In this document: one piece after another, positions 44,216 through 53,357 of the stretch
Layout of the letters: each line of letters starts with the position of its first letter
How positions within the stretch are numbered: position 1 is the first letter of the stretch
Assembly: GCF_029278565.1 (NCBI RefSeq)
Contig: NZ_CP119559.1
Location: forward strand, 1,612,001 to 1,676,000
Origin: Haloarcula halophila
Lineage (GTDB): Archaea > Halobacteriota > Halobacteria > Halobacteriales > Haloarculaceae
Direction of reading: 5' to 3'
DNA length: 64,000 nt
The notes under the pieces: model-generated
Told to the model about the DNA's origin: nothing
The model's input: the letters and a program-made list of their open reading frames with translations, nothing else
Database searches by the model: none
Translations under genes and position numbers: made by a program

Positions 44216-44736
44216 TGAAAGTCTACGACGGGAGCCAGACGAACGGAACGAAGAAGAGTGCGCCGGAACGGATCAAAGTCGGCATCGCGGAGTACAAAGT
44301 GACGACAGACGCCGCAATACTGACGACCAGTGGCCTCGGCTCGTGTATCGGGGTGGCGCTGTACGACGAGAGTTCGGGTGCCGCCGGGCTTGTCCATGTC
44401 ATGCTCCCGACCGCGGAGGACGTCGAGGGAGGGGCCAGTGCGAAGTTCGCCGATACCGGGGTGGAAACCCTCGTCGACGCGCTGGAACAGGCCGGCGCGG
44501 ACATCGCTTCGGTACAAGCGAAGATCGCCGGCGGGAGCGATATGCTCGACTTCTCGGAGAACGGCTCCTCGATCGGCTCTCGGAACGCAAAGCAGGTACG
44601 GGCGACTCTCGACGAGTACGACATCCCGATCATCGGTGAAGACATCGGCGGTGACCACGGCCGATCGATCCAGTTGAAAGCCGACAGCGGCGACCTCGTG
44701 GTCAAGAGCGCGAACACGGAGTCGACGACGCTGTAA
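44215..44736 (+). CDS. cheD: Chemoreceptor glutamine deamidase CheD
   Basis: 173 residues. Catalytic Cys44 lies in GLGSCIGVALYD and His61 in GLVHVMLP; KIAGGSDML near residue 100 and the GEDIGGDHGRSI segment are conserved. It deamidates transducer glutamines and interacts with CheC. The first 20 residues (GSQTNGTKKSAPERIK) are a polar extension. Last gene of its operon; the 256-nt gap behind it holds the arl promoter. Confidence 0.95.
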   Translation: MKVYDGSQTNGTKKSAPERIKVGIAEYKVTTDAAILTTSGLGSCIGVALYDESSGAAGLVHVMLPTAEDVEGGASAKFADTGVETLVDALEQAGADIASVQAKIAGGSDMLDFSENGSSIGSRNAKQVRATLDEYDIPIIGEDIGGDHGRSIQLKADSGDLVVKSANTESTTL

Positions 44737-44931
44737 GTTTTGAGAACTGTCGAATGGGTTCCGCGTTTTCTGTCGGATTCGTGTCTGACAGGTGGCAGCC
44801 AACCGGCAGACGGAAGCGCGCTCGGAAACCGCTCGAAACGCAGATATCTCCAACAGAAACGGAGGTGTGTTGATTTATCCACCCCCCAGTATATTGAATT
44901 TAGGTTATTCTCGCCCTAGTAACTCCAGAGT

Positions 44932-44962
44932 TATCACTTGTGATAGGCTAGACGGAATATTG
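44932..44962 (+). promoter_or_regulatory. TATC-N6-GATA operator and TATA box of the arlCE-J operon
   Basis: TATC-ACTTGT-GATA at 44932-44945, with extended arms TATCAC/GTGATA, is followed about 10 nt later by GAATATTG (44955-44962), 31-38 nt before ATG 44993. The surrounding 44870-44970 stretch is markedly AT-rich. A leader hairpin CTGAG/CTCAG is possible near 44971-44987. Confidence 0.65.
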
Positions 44963-44992
44963 AAGGGTATCTGAGGCCATCTCTCAGAGAGA

Positions 44993-46621
44993 ATGAACAG
45001 TCCCGCTCTCGTCGCGGCGCTCGCGGATCTCGCCGCGCCAGCGCTGGTGGTGCTTCTGTCCGGCGGGCTGGTCGGCATGAGCATCAAGAACATGTTCGAC
45101 TCGATCCTGTCGGACGACGGGAGCGACGACGACGACGGCGACGACGGTGACGGGATGGCCGACGGCGGCGGGCTGATGGCCGAGGAGGGCGGCGGCGACG
45201 ACGACCTCGGCGGGCTAGGTGGTTTCGAGGACGAGGACGACGAGATGGGTGGGTTCGGTGACGACGAGTTCGGCGATATGGAAGACGCCACCGGCCCGGA
45301 TACCGACGAACTCGAACACCGGTTGGACGAACTCGAAAACGAGGTCGGGAGCCTCTCTTCGACGGTCAACACCGTCCGGACCGAGAACGAGAGCATCTCC
45401 GAATCCGTCGAGGAGGTCGAAGAAAACGTCCGGAAACTGCTCGATATCTACGAGATGGTCACGCGTGGCGTCAATCCCTTCGCCGACGACGTCGACGCCG
45501 GGATGGGCGGCGGAATGGACGGTGACGGCTCGTTCGGCCTGTTCGACGACGACGGCGGAGAGGACGAGGCTGAACTCGACGACGACATCGCCAACGCCGA
45601 CGCCGAGGGGTTCTTCGACGAGGACCTCGTCGAGGACGACGGCGGCGATATGGGGATGGGTGGCGGCGACGACGTCGACGATATGTTTCCCGAAGAGGGT
45701 GGGGACGACTTCGATGACGACGGCGGCGCGTTCGACGAGGAGTTCGACGACGGTATGGAGATGGACGAGGATATGAGCATGGACGACGGACTAGAGGCAG
45801 ACGACAGCATGGAAGCGGACGACGGGGACGACGGCGGTGACGGCGGCAAGTCCTTCGCCGAGTTGAAAGACGAGTACGAGTCCGGTGACGCCGACTGGGC
45901 AGAGGGTGAGGAGCCGGACGCCGACGACGACGGCGAGGAGCTGTTCGACGACGGGATGGACGACGAGATGCTGACCGACGATTCGATGGACGACGGTATG
46001 CTCGAAGCGGATGACGACGGCATGGAGGTAGACGAGGAGAGCCTCGAAGACGACGACCTCTTCGACGAGGTCATCGACGACGAGCCGGAAGAGACGACGG
46101 CAGCGGAGTCGGCCGAACCGACGACCGAGTCCGAGCCCGCCACCGAGCCTGAGCCGGAGCCTGCCACCGAACCAGATCCCGAACCGGAGCCCGACCCCGA
46201 GTCTGAGCCGGCCCAGGCGGAGACGGCCTCGACCGAATCCGAGACGGAGACCCGAAGCGAGGACGATTCGGCCGACGGGAGCGGAAAGCCGTACCTGTCG
46301 ACCCTCCCCGACGGCTTCGGGTCGGAGCTCATCATCGTCGAGTGGTTGGAGTTCCTGGTCAGCGAATCGGGATACCGCGAGGCGACCAGAGCGATCGAGT
46401 ACTACGAGACCATCGACTGGATCGACGCCGCCGTCGCAGCGGACCTGCGAACCTACCTCCAAGGGTTCGACGACGTCGACGACAGCGGCGAGCCACTGAC
46501 GATCGACCACCACACCGAGAGCCTGACCTACATCGCACAGCTCGACGGTGACAGCGGGGCCGAGGGCGTCGCGCTCTCGAAGCTCGTCCGTGGAGGTGGT
46601 TCCGATGGGCTTCAGCGTTAG
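44993..46621 (+). CDS. arlCE: Archaellum motor/switch protein, fused ArlC-ArlD/E
   Basis: 542 residues. The N-terminal hydrophobic stretch (about 5-30) may anchor the protein. A coiled coil (DELEHRLDELENEVGSLSSTVNTV) plus VRKLLDIYEMVTRGVNPF is the ArlC part. A very acidic low-complexity linker, rich in Asp, Gly and Met and later in repeated PEPEP units, spans about 280 residues. The ArlD/E domain then begins YLSTLPDGFGSELIIVEWLEFLV at about 431. In haloarchaea ArlCE forms the cytoplasmic ring that receives CheF/CheY. No separate arlD gene is present in this operon. Confidence 0.9.
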   Translation: MNSPALVAALADLAAPALVVLLSGGLVGMSIKNMFDSILSDDGSDDDDGDDGDGMADGGGLMAEEGGGDDDLGGLGGFEDEDDEMGGFGDDEFGDMEDATGPDTDELEHRLDELENEVGSLSSTVNTVRTENESISESVEEVEENVRKLLDIYEMVTRGVNPFADDVDAGMGGGMDGDGSFGLFDDDGGEDEAELDDDIANADAEGFFDEDLVEDDGGDMGMGGGDDVDDMFPEEGGDDFDDDGGAFDEEFDDGMEMDEDMSMDDGLEADDSMEADDGDDGGDGGKSFAELKDEYESGDADWAEGEEPDADDDGEELFDDGMDDEMLTDDSMDDGMLEADDDGMEVDEESLEDDDLFDEVIDDEPEETTAAESAEPTTESEPATEPEPEPATEPDPEPEPDPESEPAQAETASTESETETRSEDDSADGSGKPYLSTLPDGFGSELIIVEWLEFLVSESGYREATRAIEYYETIDWIDAAVAADLRTYLQGFDDVDDSGEPLTIDHHTESLTYIAQLDGDSGAEGVALSKLVRGGGSDGLQR

Positions 46622-47048
46622 TGGCTCGGCGGCGCTCATCTTCGTGGCCGCGTTCATCGGCTTCGGGATGTTCTACACTGCGTCGGCCAACAGTTTCGAG
46701 ACCGTCAACGACGCGCGGGAGGCCAGCGCCGACCAGACCCTCGAACAACAAAACACCGCCATCGAGATCCAGACAGTGGTGTACAACAGCACCGCAGCGT
46801 CACTGGAGATCACGGTCGACAACACCGGATCGACGGAACTGTCGGTCGAAGCCGTCGACGTACTGGCCGACAACCAGTATCTGAGCGGCTACGGGACGGA
46901 GGTCGACGGCTCGACCACGACGGACCTCTGGCTCCCCGGCGAGACGCTGACGATCAGCGCGACCGGGGTCTCGTCCGACCCGGGGCGGGTCAAACTCGTC
47001 ACCGGACCGGGCGTGGCCGCGACCGGACAGACGACGGTGGTGAGCTGA
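46605..47048 (+). CDS. arlF: Archaellum stator protein ArlF
   Basis: 147 residues starting MGFSVSGSAALIFVAAFIGFGMFYTA. One N-terminal helix, lacking a normal prepilin cleavage pattern, is followed by an extracytoplasmic beta-sandwich (NTGSTELSVEAVDVLADNQYL). ArlF binds the S-layer and anchors the motor. GGAGGTG at 46592-46598 is a strong Shine-Dalgarno-like site 6-12 nt upstream, and the start lies 17 nt inside arlCE, so translation is coupled. This decides ATG 46605 over the earlier in-frame codon. Confidence 0.9.
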   Translation: MGFSVSGSAALIFVAAFIGFGMFYTASANSFETVNDAREASADQTLEQQNTAIEIQTVVYNSTAASLEITVDNTGSTELSVEAVDVLADNQYLSGYGTEVDGSTTTDLWLPGETLTISATGVSSDPGRVKLVTGPGVAATGQTTVVS

Positions 47049-47049
47049 G

Positions 47050-47520
47050 ATGGCGAGCGTGTCGGTCTCGCATCTGATCATCTTCATCGCCTCGATGATG
47101 ATCGCCGCCAGCGTCGCCGGCGTGTTCACCAATACCGTCGGACAGTTGAGTAGTGCCGTCTCCGAACAGGGGTTAGACGTCAGCAGCGACGTCCGGACCG
47201 ACATCGAGATCATCTCGGATAGCGGTTCCGACGCGGTCTACAACAGCGACGGCAACCAGAACATCACGCTCCACGTCAAAAACACCGGTTCGGAGGGATT
47301 AGCGGCTGATCCGGGCGAACTCGACGTGTTCGTCGACGGGGAGTTCGCGACCGTCTACACGGTGACTCTGCTGCCGGACGGCGGGCTCTCCTGGAACCAA
47401 GGGGACGTGGTCCGCCTGGAGATCTCGACCGCGGCACTGGCCAACTGGCAGGCCAGCGGTGACCACCGCGTCAAGGTCATAGTCAACGGCGACGAGGAGG
47501 TGTTCGAGTTCCGCTCATGA
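47050..47520 (+). CDS. arlG: Archaellum stator protein ArlG
   Basis: 156 residues. The N-terminal helix [20 protein letters not shown] is followed by a beta-rich domain ([27 protein letters not shown]) like ArlF. ArlG caps or extends the ArlF stator outside the membrane. It begins one base after the arlF stop and overlaps arlH by 4 nt. Confidence 0.92.
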   Translation: MASVSVSHLIIFIASMMIAASVAGVFTNTVGQLSSAVSEQGLDVSSDVRTDIEIISDSGSDAVYNSDGNQNITLHVKNTGSEGLAADPGELDVFVDGEFATVYTVTLLPDGGLSWNQGDVVRLEISTAALANWQASGDHRVKVIVNGDEEVFEFRS

Positions 47521-48281
47521 GTCTCGCAAGCAACGATCTGTTCTCGCTCGGACTGGACGATCACGACCGACTGAACAAGGAACTGGGCGGTGGCATCCCG
47601 CCCGGGAGTATCATCCTCGTCGAGGGTGACTACGGGGCCGGGAAATCGGCGATGAGCCAGCGGTTCGCCTACGGCCTCTGCGAGGAAGGGATCGACGTGA
47701 CCTACCTCTCGACGGAGCTGACCGTCGGGAGCTTCCTCGATCAGATGCACTCGCTGTCCTACGGGATGGTCGATCACATCTTAGACGAGAACATCCTCTT
47801 CCTCCACGCCGATATCGGGGAATCGAACGCCCTGACCGGCAACAACCAGGAGGAAGAGGACCGCAAGGAGCTGCTCAAGCGACTGATGGAGGCCGACGTG
47901 ATGTGGAACAGCGACGTCATCATCATCGACACGTTCGACGCCATCCTCCGGAACGACCCCAAGTTCGAGGCGCTGGTCCGGCAGAACGAGGAACGCCAGG
48001 CCGCTCTGGAGGTCATCTCCTACTTCCGGGACGTGATCTCCCAGGGCAAGTGTGTGATGTTGACCGTCGACCCCTCGACGCTGGACGAGGAAGCGATCGG
48101 CCCGTTCCGGGCCATCGCCGACGTGTTCATCGAGCTGGAGATGATCGAGGTCGGCAACGACGTGCGCCGACAGATCAACGTCCTCCGGTTCGCGGGGATG
48201 GGCGAACAGGTCGGTGACACCATCGGGTTCTCGGTACGGTCGGGAACCGGCATCGTCATCGAATCCAGGAGTGTTGCATAA
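47517..48281 (+). CDS. arlH: Archaellum KaiC-like ATP-binding protein ArlH
   Basis: 254 residues, RecA/KaiC fold. Walker A is GDYGAGKS at 37-44 and Walker B-like [11 protein letters not shown]. ArlH binds ATP, docks on ArlI within the ArlC/D/E ring and is essential for assembly. It overlaps arlG by 4 nt and arlI by one base. Confidence 0.95.
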   Translation: MSLASNDLFSLGLDDHDRLNKELGGGIPPGSIILVEGDYGAGKSAMSQRFAYGLCEEGIDVTYLSTELTVGSFLDQMHSLSYGMVDHILDENILFLHADIGESNALTGNNQEEEDRKELLKRLMEADVMWNSDVIIIDTFDAILRNDPKFEALVRQNEERQAALEVISYFRDVISQGKCVMLTVDPSTLDEEAIGPFRAIADVFIELEMIEVGNDVRRQINVLRFAGMGEQVGDTIGFSVRSGTGIVIESRSVA

Positions 48282-49954
48282 TGACAGACCACGGACGAGC
48301 CAAACCATCCGACGAACTGCGACAGATGGCCGCGCGACGACCACACCTGCGTGACCACCTGAAGAAGTTCAAACAGATCACCGGGGAGTTCCCTATGCTC
48401 ATCGACGAGGCCGACGGCGACTACGAGTCCGACCGGCCGAACGTCCTCTATCCCGTCGGTGGCCCCATCTTCTGTCACGTGTACGGTGACGTGGGTCAGG
48501 ACAAGAAATACTACGCCATCGAACCGGAACTCGACGAGGAGGAACAGGTCGTCTTCGGGAAGGTCCGCAACCGCCTGCTGGAGAAAAGCGTCAACAAGCC
48601 TGCCCCCGAGAGCGAGGCCCAGTACGACGACCGGATCGAGGAACTGCTCCAGGAGACGACGACGGTCAAAAACGAGGACGGGAACGACGGGGTGCTCACG
48701 CGGCTGTCGAACCTCACGAGCGTCGGCAGCGTCGAGGTCACCCAGTCGACCTACGAGAACATCCTCTACCGGCTCAACCGCGACATCGTCGGCCTCGGAC
48801 CGCTCGAACCGGTGATGCGCGACCCGGCCAACGAGGATATCCACGTCATCGGCCGCAGCGAGTGTCACGTCGACCACGGCGTCTACGGCATGCTGGAGAC
48901 GACCGTCGAGTGGGAGTCAGAGGAGGCCTTCGACCAGTGGCTCAGAAACATGGGCGAGCGGATGGGCGATCCCGTCTCCGACTCCGACCCGATCGTCGAC
49001 TCGACGCTGCCCGACGGCTCGCGTCTGAACCTCATCTACTCCGACGACGTCTCGCTGAAAGGCCCCTCGCTGACCATCCGCCAGGGCGACGAGGTGCCCC
49101 TGTCGATCTTCCAGATCACGAAGTGGATGACCCTCTCGCCGGAACTGGCGGCGTATCTCTGGCTCTGTCTGGAGAACGAACAGACCGTCTTCGTGGTCGG
49201 GGAGACCGCGTCCGGGAAGACGACGACGCTGAACGCCATCACCTCGTTCATCCCCGACGACGCCAAGATCTACACCGCGGAGGACACCGCCGAGGTGCTC
49301 CCGCCACACAACACCTGGCAGCAACTGCTCACCCGTGAGGGTGAAGACGAGGGGACCAGCATCGACATGTTCGACCTGGTCGCGGCCGCCCTCCGTTCGC
49401 GCCCCGACTACATCATCGTTGGCGAGGTCCGTGGCGAGGAGGGGCGGATGGCCTTCCAGGCCGCCCAGACCGGTCACCCAGTCATGCTGACCTTCCACGC
49501 CAGCGACATCGTCTCGATGATCCAGCGCTTTACCGGCGAACCCATCAACGTCCCCGAGACGTTCATGGACGTGGCCGACGTGGCGCTGTTCCAGAACCGC
49601 GTCAAGCAGGGCGACGACGTCCTCCGCCGTGTCACCTCCGTCCAGGAGATCGAGGGGTACTCAAAGGAGATGGACGGTGTCGTCACCCGGCAGGTGTTCA
49701 ACTGGGACCCCGTCGAGGACGAGATCGTCTTCCAGGGGATGAACAACTCCTTCGTACTGGAAGAGCAGATCGCGACGCTGCTCGGGTACGAGGACACGCG
49801 TGACATCTACGACGACCTGGAGTTCCGGGCCGACATCATCAGGCGTGCGATCCAGGAGGGGATCACCGGCTACCACGAGGTCAACGACTTCATCAGTGAC
49901 TTCCAGCGCGACGGCATCGAGGGGATTCCCTTCAACATGACCCGACCCGACTGA
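48281..49954 (+). CDS. arlI: Archaellum motor ATPase ArlI
   Basis: 557 residues, type II/IV secretion ATPase family. The N-terminal domain is about 300 residues, then Walker A GETASGKT at 307-314. The Asp box and Walker B region (RSRPDYIIVGEVRGEEG) and His box (GHPVMLTFHASD) follow. It powers both assembly and rotation of the archaellum as a hexamer on ArlJ. It is one base overlapped with arlH. Confidence 0.97.
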   Translation: MTDHGRAKPSDELRQMAARRPHLRDHLKKFKQITGEFPMLIDEADGDYESDRPNVLYPVGGPIFCHVYGDVGQDKKYYAIEPELDEEEQVVFGKVRNRLLEKSVNKPAPESEAQYDDRIEELLQETTTVKNEDGNDGVLTRLSNLTSVGSVEVTQSTYENILYRLNRDIVGLGPLEPVMRDPANEDIHVIGRSECHVDHGVYGMLETTVEWESEEAFDQWLRNMGERMGDPVSDSDPIVDSTLPDGSRLNLIYSDDVSLKGPSLTIRQGDEVPLSIFQITKWMTLSPELAAYLWLCLENEQTVFVVGETASGKTTTLNAITSFIPDDAKIYTAEDTAEVLPPHNTWQQLLTREGEDEGTSIDMFDLVAAALRSRPDYIIVGEVRGEEGRMAFQAAQTGHPVMLTFHASDIVSMIQRFTGEPINVPETFMDVADVALFQNRVKQGDDVLRRVTSVQEIEGYSKEMDGVVTRQVFNWDPVEDEIVFQGMNNSFVLEEQIATLLGYEDTRDIYDDLEFRADIIRRAIQEGITGYHEVNDFISDFQRDGIEGIPFNMTRPD

Positions 49955-49955
49955 C

Positions 49956-51701
49956 ATGGCCCAGAGCGAAGCCGAGGGATTAGACCTCACGATCACCGAA
50001 TTCGTCCAGGGATTGGCGGAGTCCTACCGCCAGATGGAGATCCCCCTGGAACGGTATCTCACCTACATCCTCGTCCCGTCGATCGTGTTCTTTCTCATCA
50101 CGATCGGTGCGGGACTCCTGTTGCCGGTCCCGCTTACCATCCGCGCGCCGATCCCGCTGCTTGGCCTTCTCGTGCTCGCGTCGGCGGTGTTTTACCCGAA
50201 GATACTGCTGAGCCAGCGGAAAAGCGAACTCAACAACCGGTTTCACCTGATGGTCACGCACATGACCGTGCTGGCGACGACGAAGATCGACCGGATGGAG
50301 GTGTTTCGCACCCTGGCCGAGGAAGACGAGTACGGCGAACTCGCCATGGAGATGCACCGCATCGTCCAGTTGGTCGACACCTGGAACCAGAGCCTCGACG
50401 ACGCCTGTCGGCGCCGGGCCAAGGAAGTGCCAAGCGACGCCGTCGCCGATTTCCTGGATCGGTTGGCCTACACGCTCGGGGCCGGCCAGTCCCTGGAGGA
50501 CTACCTCCTCTCCGAGCAGGGACAGATCATCCAGCACTACACCACCGTCTACCGGAGTTCGCTGGACAGCCTGGAGGTCATGAAAGACCTCTACCTGTCG
50601 ATGATCCTCTCGATGACGTTCGCGCTGGTGTTCGCGGTCGTTCTGCCCGTGTTGACCGGAACGAACCCGACGATGACCGTCAGCGCCGTCATCGTGATGT
50701 TCGTGTTCGTCCAGTCGGGCTTCTTCCTGGCGATCCGGTCGATGGCACCCTACGACCCGGTGTGGTTCCACCCAGTCGAATACCCCTCGCCGATCAAAGC
50801 GAAACTCGACCGGTCGATGTACGTCGGCGTCGGGCTATCGATGCTGTTGCTCTGTCTCTCGTTGGGCGGGATGACCGGTCTCTCGCCGGTCGGACTCAAC
50901 GACCTCCTCTTCATGTTCCCACAGGTCCCGCTGCCGTTCTACGCGGCCGTCCCGATCACGCCGATGATCATTCCCGGGATCGTCTTCCGGCAGGAAGAGC
51001 AGAAGATCAAGGCCCGCGACCAGGAGTTCCCCAGTTTCATCCGGGCGCTCGGAGCCACCGAGGGAGCCAAGCAGTCGACGACCGGGCAGGTGTTGCGGAC
51101 GCTGCGCAAGAAGGACTTCGGCCCGCTGACCCAGAACATCAACGACCTCTACAAGCGGCTGAACATGCGCATCGAGCCGACGGCGGCCTGGCGGTACTTC
51201 ACCGCCGACTGTCGCTCGTATCTCATCCAGACGTTCTCGGAGATGTACCTCATCGGTCGTGAGATGGGTGGCTCGCCCAAACAGCTCGGTGAGCTCATCG
51301 CCGAGAACATGAACGAAGTGCTCCAGTTGCGCCAGAAGCGAAAGCAGGCCGCGACGACGCTGATCGGGCTACTGTACGGGATCACGGCGGCCTCGACGTT
51401 CGCCTTCTTCATCGGCTTACAGGTCGTCAACATCCTGGCACAGATGTCGCTGGATCTCAACGCCGGGAGCCGGCTGGACGTCAACTCGCTCATCAACACC
51501 AGCGTCTACAACATCCCGCTGATCGAGTTCCTACTGGTCATCATCATCATGTTCTCGGCGATGCTGTCCAGTCTGATGATCCGGACCGTCGACGGCGGCC
51601 ACAAGGCGAACACCTTCATGCACTTCGTCATCCTCAGCTGGATCGGCGCCATCACGGGGACGTTCACGAAGTGGCTGGTGACCCAGTTCCTCCAGATCTG
51701 A
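49956..51701 (+). CDS. arlJ: Archaellum membrane platform protein ArlJ
   Basis: 581 residues with two GspF/TadC-like halves and about 9-10 membrane helices: clusters near 30-75, 205-260, 275-340 and 450-580. Positively charged cytoplasmic segments (LNRRFHLMVTHM-like, KRLNMRIEPTAAWRYF) contact ArlI. Begins one base after the arlI stop and ends the operon. The next gene is convergent. Confidence 0.95.
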   Translation: MAQSEAEGLDLTITEFVQGLAESYRQMEIPLERYLTYILVPSIVFFLITIGAGLLLPVPLTIRAPIPLLGLLVLASAVFYPKILLSQRKSELNNRFHLMVTHMTVLATTKIDRMEVFRTLAEEDEYGELAMEMHRIVQLVDTWNQSLDDACRRRAKEVPSDAVADFLDRLAYTLGAGQSLEDYLLSEQGQIIQHYTTVYRSSLDSLEVMKDLYLSMILSMTFALVFAVVLPVLTGTNPTMTVSAVIVMFVFVQSGFFLAIRSMAPYDPVWFHPVEYPSPIKAKLDRSMYVGVGLSMLLLCLSLGGMTGLSPVGLNDLLFMFPQVPLPFYAAVPITPMIIPGIVFRQEEQKIKARDQEFPSFIRALGATEGAKQSTTGQVLRTLRKKDFGPLTQNINDLYKRLNMRIEPTAAWRYFTADCRSYLIQTFSEMYLIGREMGGSPKQLGELIAENMNEVLQLRQKRKQAATTLIGLLYGITAASTFAFFIGLQVVNILAQMSLDLNAGSRLDVNSLINTSVYNIPLIEFLLVIIIMFSAMLSSLMIRTVDGGHKANTFMHFVILSWIGAITGTFTKWLVTQFLQI

Positions 51702-51716
51702 GCCGTCGCCGGCGGG

Positions 51717-52814
51717 TCACCTCTCGAACCCGTCTTCCCACCGGAACAGCCCGTCACGCTGGACGACCGCACCGTCGACTTCCAGTCGGGACCCATCGCC
51801 CATGGTCGTGATGAGATCCTCGTGGACCGCGCTGTCGTTGCCGGCCACACCGTCGGGGAGACAGGCGTCGTAGGCCCGCCCCAGCGCCAGATGGACGGTC
51901 CCTCCCATCTTCTCGTCGAAGAGGATGTTGTCGGTGACGCGGTCGACGCCGCGGTTCATGCCGATCCCCAGTTCGCCGAGTCTGCGGGCCCCCTCGTCCG
52001 TCGAGAGCACCTCCTCGATCACGGCCGCCCCCTGTTCGGCGTCCCAGTCGACGACGACGCCGTCCTCGAAGGTCAGTTCGACGTCCCGGACGCGCCTGCC
52101 CTGGACGGTCATGGGGACGTCAAAGGTGACGACGCCCTCGGTGGCCTCGGGTGCGGTGAACACCTCACCGGAGGGGAGGTTATGCGAGTCGTAGGCGACG
52201 CTCGCCGCCGAATTGACCGCGATCCGGTCGGCGATGGACATGGTGAGGTCGGTTCCGTCGGCGACCAGTTGGACCTCGCTGCCGTCGTCGAGGATCTCTT
52301 TGAGGCGGGCCTGTTCCTCGGCCAGAGCTTCCCAGTCACGAAGGGTCGCGTCGTAGACGAAGTCCTCGTAGGCTTCGTAGGCCATGCCGGCCTGCTGGGC
52401 CATGGCCCGCGTGGGGTGCTGGGTCGATACCCAGTCGGTGTCCAGTCGGGCCTCTCGGATGCCCGCGCGGGCCTTGGCGTAGGCCTGCCGTCGGTCCCCG
52501 GGAACGTCTGCGCTGCCGGCGGTGTTGTTCGACCCCGACAGCGACAGGACGCTGTCGGCCCGTTCGTACAGTGCCAGCGCGTACTCCGGGTCGGTCGTGA
52601 ACTCGCCGTCGGAGGCCCGCAGATACGCGCGAGTGATCTCGTCGCTGTCGTAGACCGAGAGCAGGTTCGCGCCGCACTCACCCAGTCGTTCGGCGACGGC
52701 GACTGCCAGATCGTGGGCACCCTCGTCGACCCGGACGACGACGTCGTCGCCGGGGTCGATGCGGGCGCTCCAGTCGACCAGAACCCGTGCGTGTTCACGG
52801 ATGCGTTCGTCCAT
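51717..52814 (-). CDS. M29-family aminopeptidase
   Basis: 365 residues from ATG 52814 (MDERIREHARVLVDWSARI). It resembles thermophilic aminopeptidase T/PepS enzymes, which use two metals. Likely ligand regions are LPSGEVFTAPE (Glu), ELGIGMN (Glu), and HLALGRAYD with the downstream DSAVHEDLI (His/Asp). It releases N-terminal residues from peptides in the cytoplasm. The open frame to 53000 lacks family sequence before 52814. Confidence 0.88.
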   Translation of the reverse strand: MDERIREHARVLVDWSARIDPGDDVVVRVDEGAHDLAVAVAERLGECGANLLSVYDSDEITRAYLRASDGEFTTDPEYALALYERADSVLSLSGSNNTAGSADVPGDRRQAYAKARAGIREARLDTDWVSTQHPTRAMAQQAGMAYEAYEDFVYDATLRDWEALAEEQARLKEILDDGSEVQLVADGTDLTMSIADRIAVNSAASVAYDSHNLPSGEVFTAPEATEGVVTFDVPMTVQGRRVRDVELTFEDGVVVDWDAEQGAAVIEEVLSTDEGARRLGELGIGMNRGVDRVTDNILFDEKMGGTVHLALGRAYDACLPDGVAGNDSAVHEDLITTMGDGSRLEVDGAVVQRDGLFRWEDGFER

Positions 52815-52920
52815 GCCAACGTCCACGCGCCCTGCCGTGGAAAACGTACCGTCCCGGCAGTCGGTTCCACCCGAAACCGGGGCGTCCACGCCCGGTTCGT
52901 CGGGGGTCCGAGCCGGCCGC

Positions 52921-53238
52921 TCACGATTCGGTCTCCAACAACCCTTCGACGCGGCGTTCGAACTCCGATTCGTCGATCTCACCCCGGGCGTATCGCTCAC
53001 GAAGCGTCGCGACCGGGGTCGACTCAGTCGGTTGCGTCTCGGCGGATCGGTCGCCGGCCGCCGACCGCGTTCGCAACACGCCCAGCGTCAGCGGGAGTAC
53101 CCCGCCGTACCCGATCGGGAAAGCGATCCACGCCCAGGAGACCCCGAGCGCGAGGCTGCCGAGTCCGACCAGTAGAATCAGCAGGGAGATGGTGCCAGTG
53201 ACCAGACCGCCGGTCGCGATGTCGTCGTTCGTCTCCAT
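52921..53238 (-). CDS. Two-helix membrane protein with SHOCT domain
   Basis: 105 residues from ATG 53238: METNDDIATGGLVTGTISLLILLVGLGSLALGV, then a second helix WIAFPIGYGGVLPLTLGVL. A polar linker and a C-terminal SHOCT motif (LRERYARGEIDESEFERRVEGLL) follow. Such proteins are common in haloarchaea, with SHOCT probably mediating oligomer contacts. GTTTTATG on the minus strand near 53270-53263 lies about 28 nt upstream of 53238, which rejects the longer frame start. Confidence 0.8.
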   Translation of the reverse strand: METNDDIATGGLVTGTISLLILLVGLGSLALGVSWAWIAFPIGYGGVLPLTLGVLRTRSAAGDRSAETQPTESTPVATLRERYARGEIDESEFERRVEGLLETES

Positions 53239-53357
53239 ACGACGGGGTACTGGCTGGAGCAACATAAAACTGAGTGAGTACTCACTAATCGGGTCGACAA
53301 AAACCACCACAGTTTCGCGGCCCCTGTCTGACCCCGATCCAGTCCTAACGGTCGGAT

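Noticed and set aside
45100-46250. Strong Asp/Gly-codon repetition within arlCE considered as a tandem repeat or CRISPR-like array
   Set aside because: The periodicity follows acidic low-complexity protein sequence without conserved units or spacers; no CRISPR array is present in the window.
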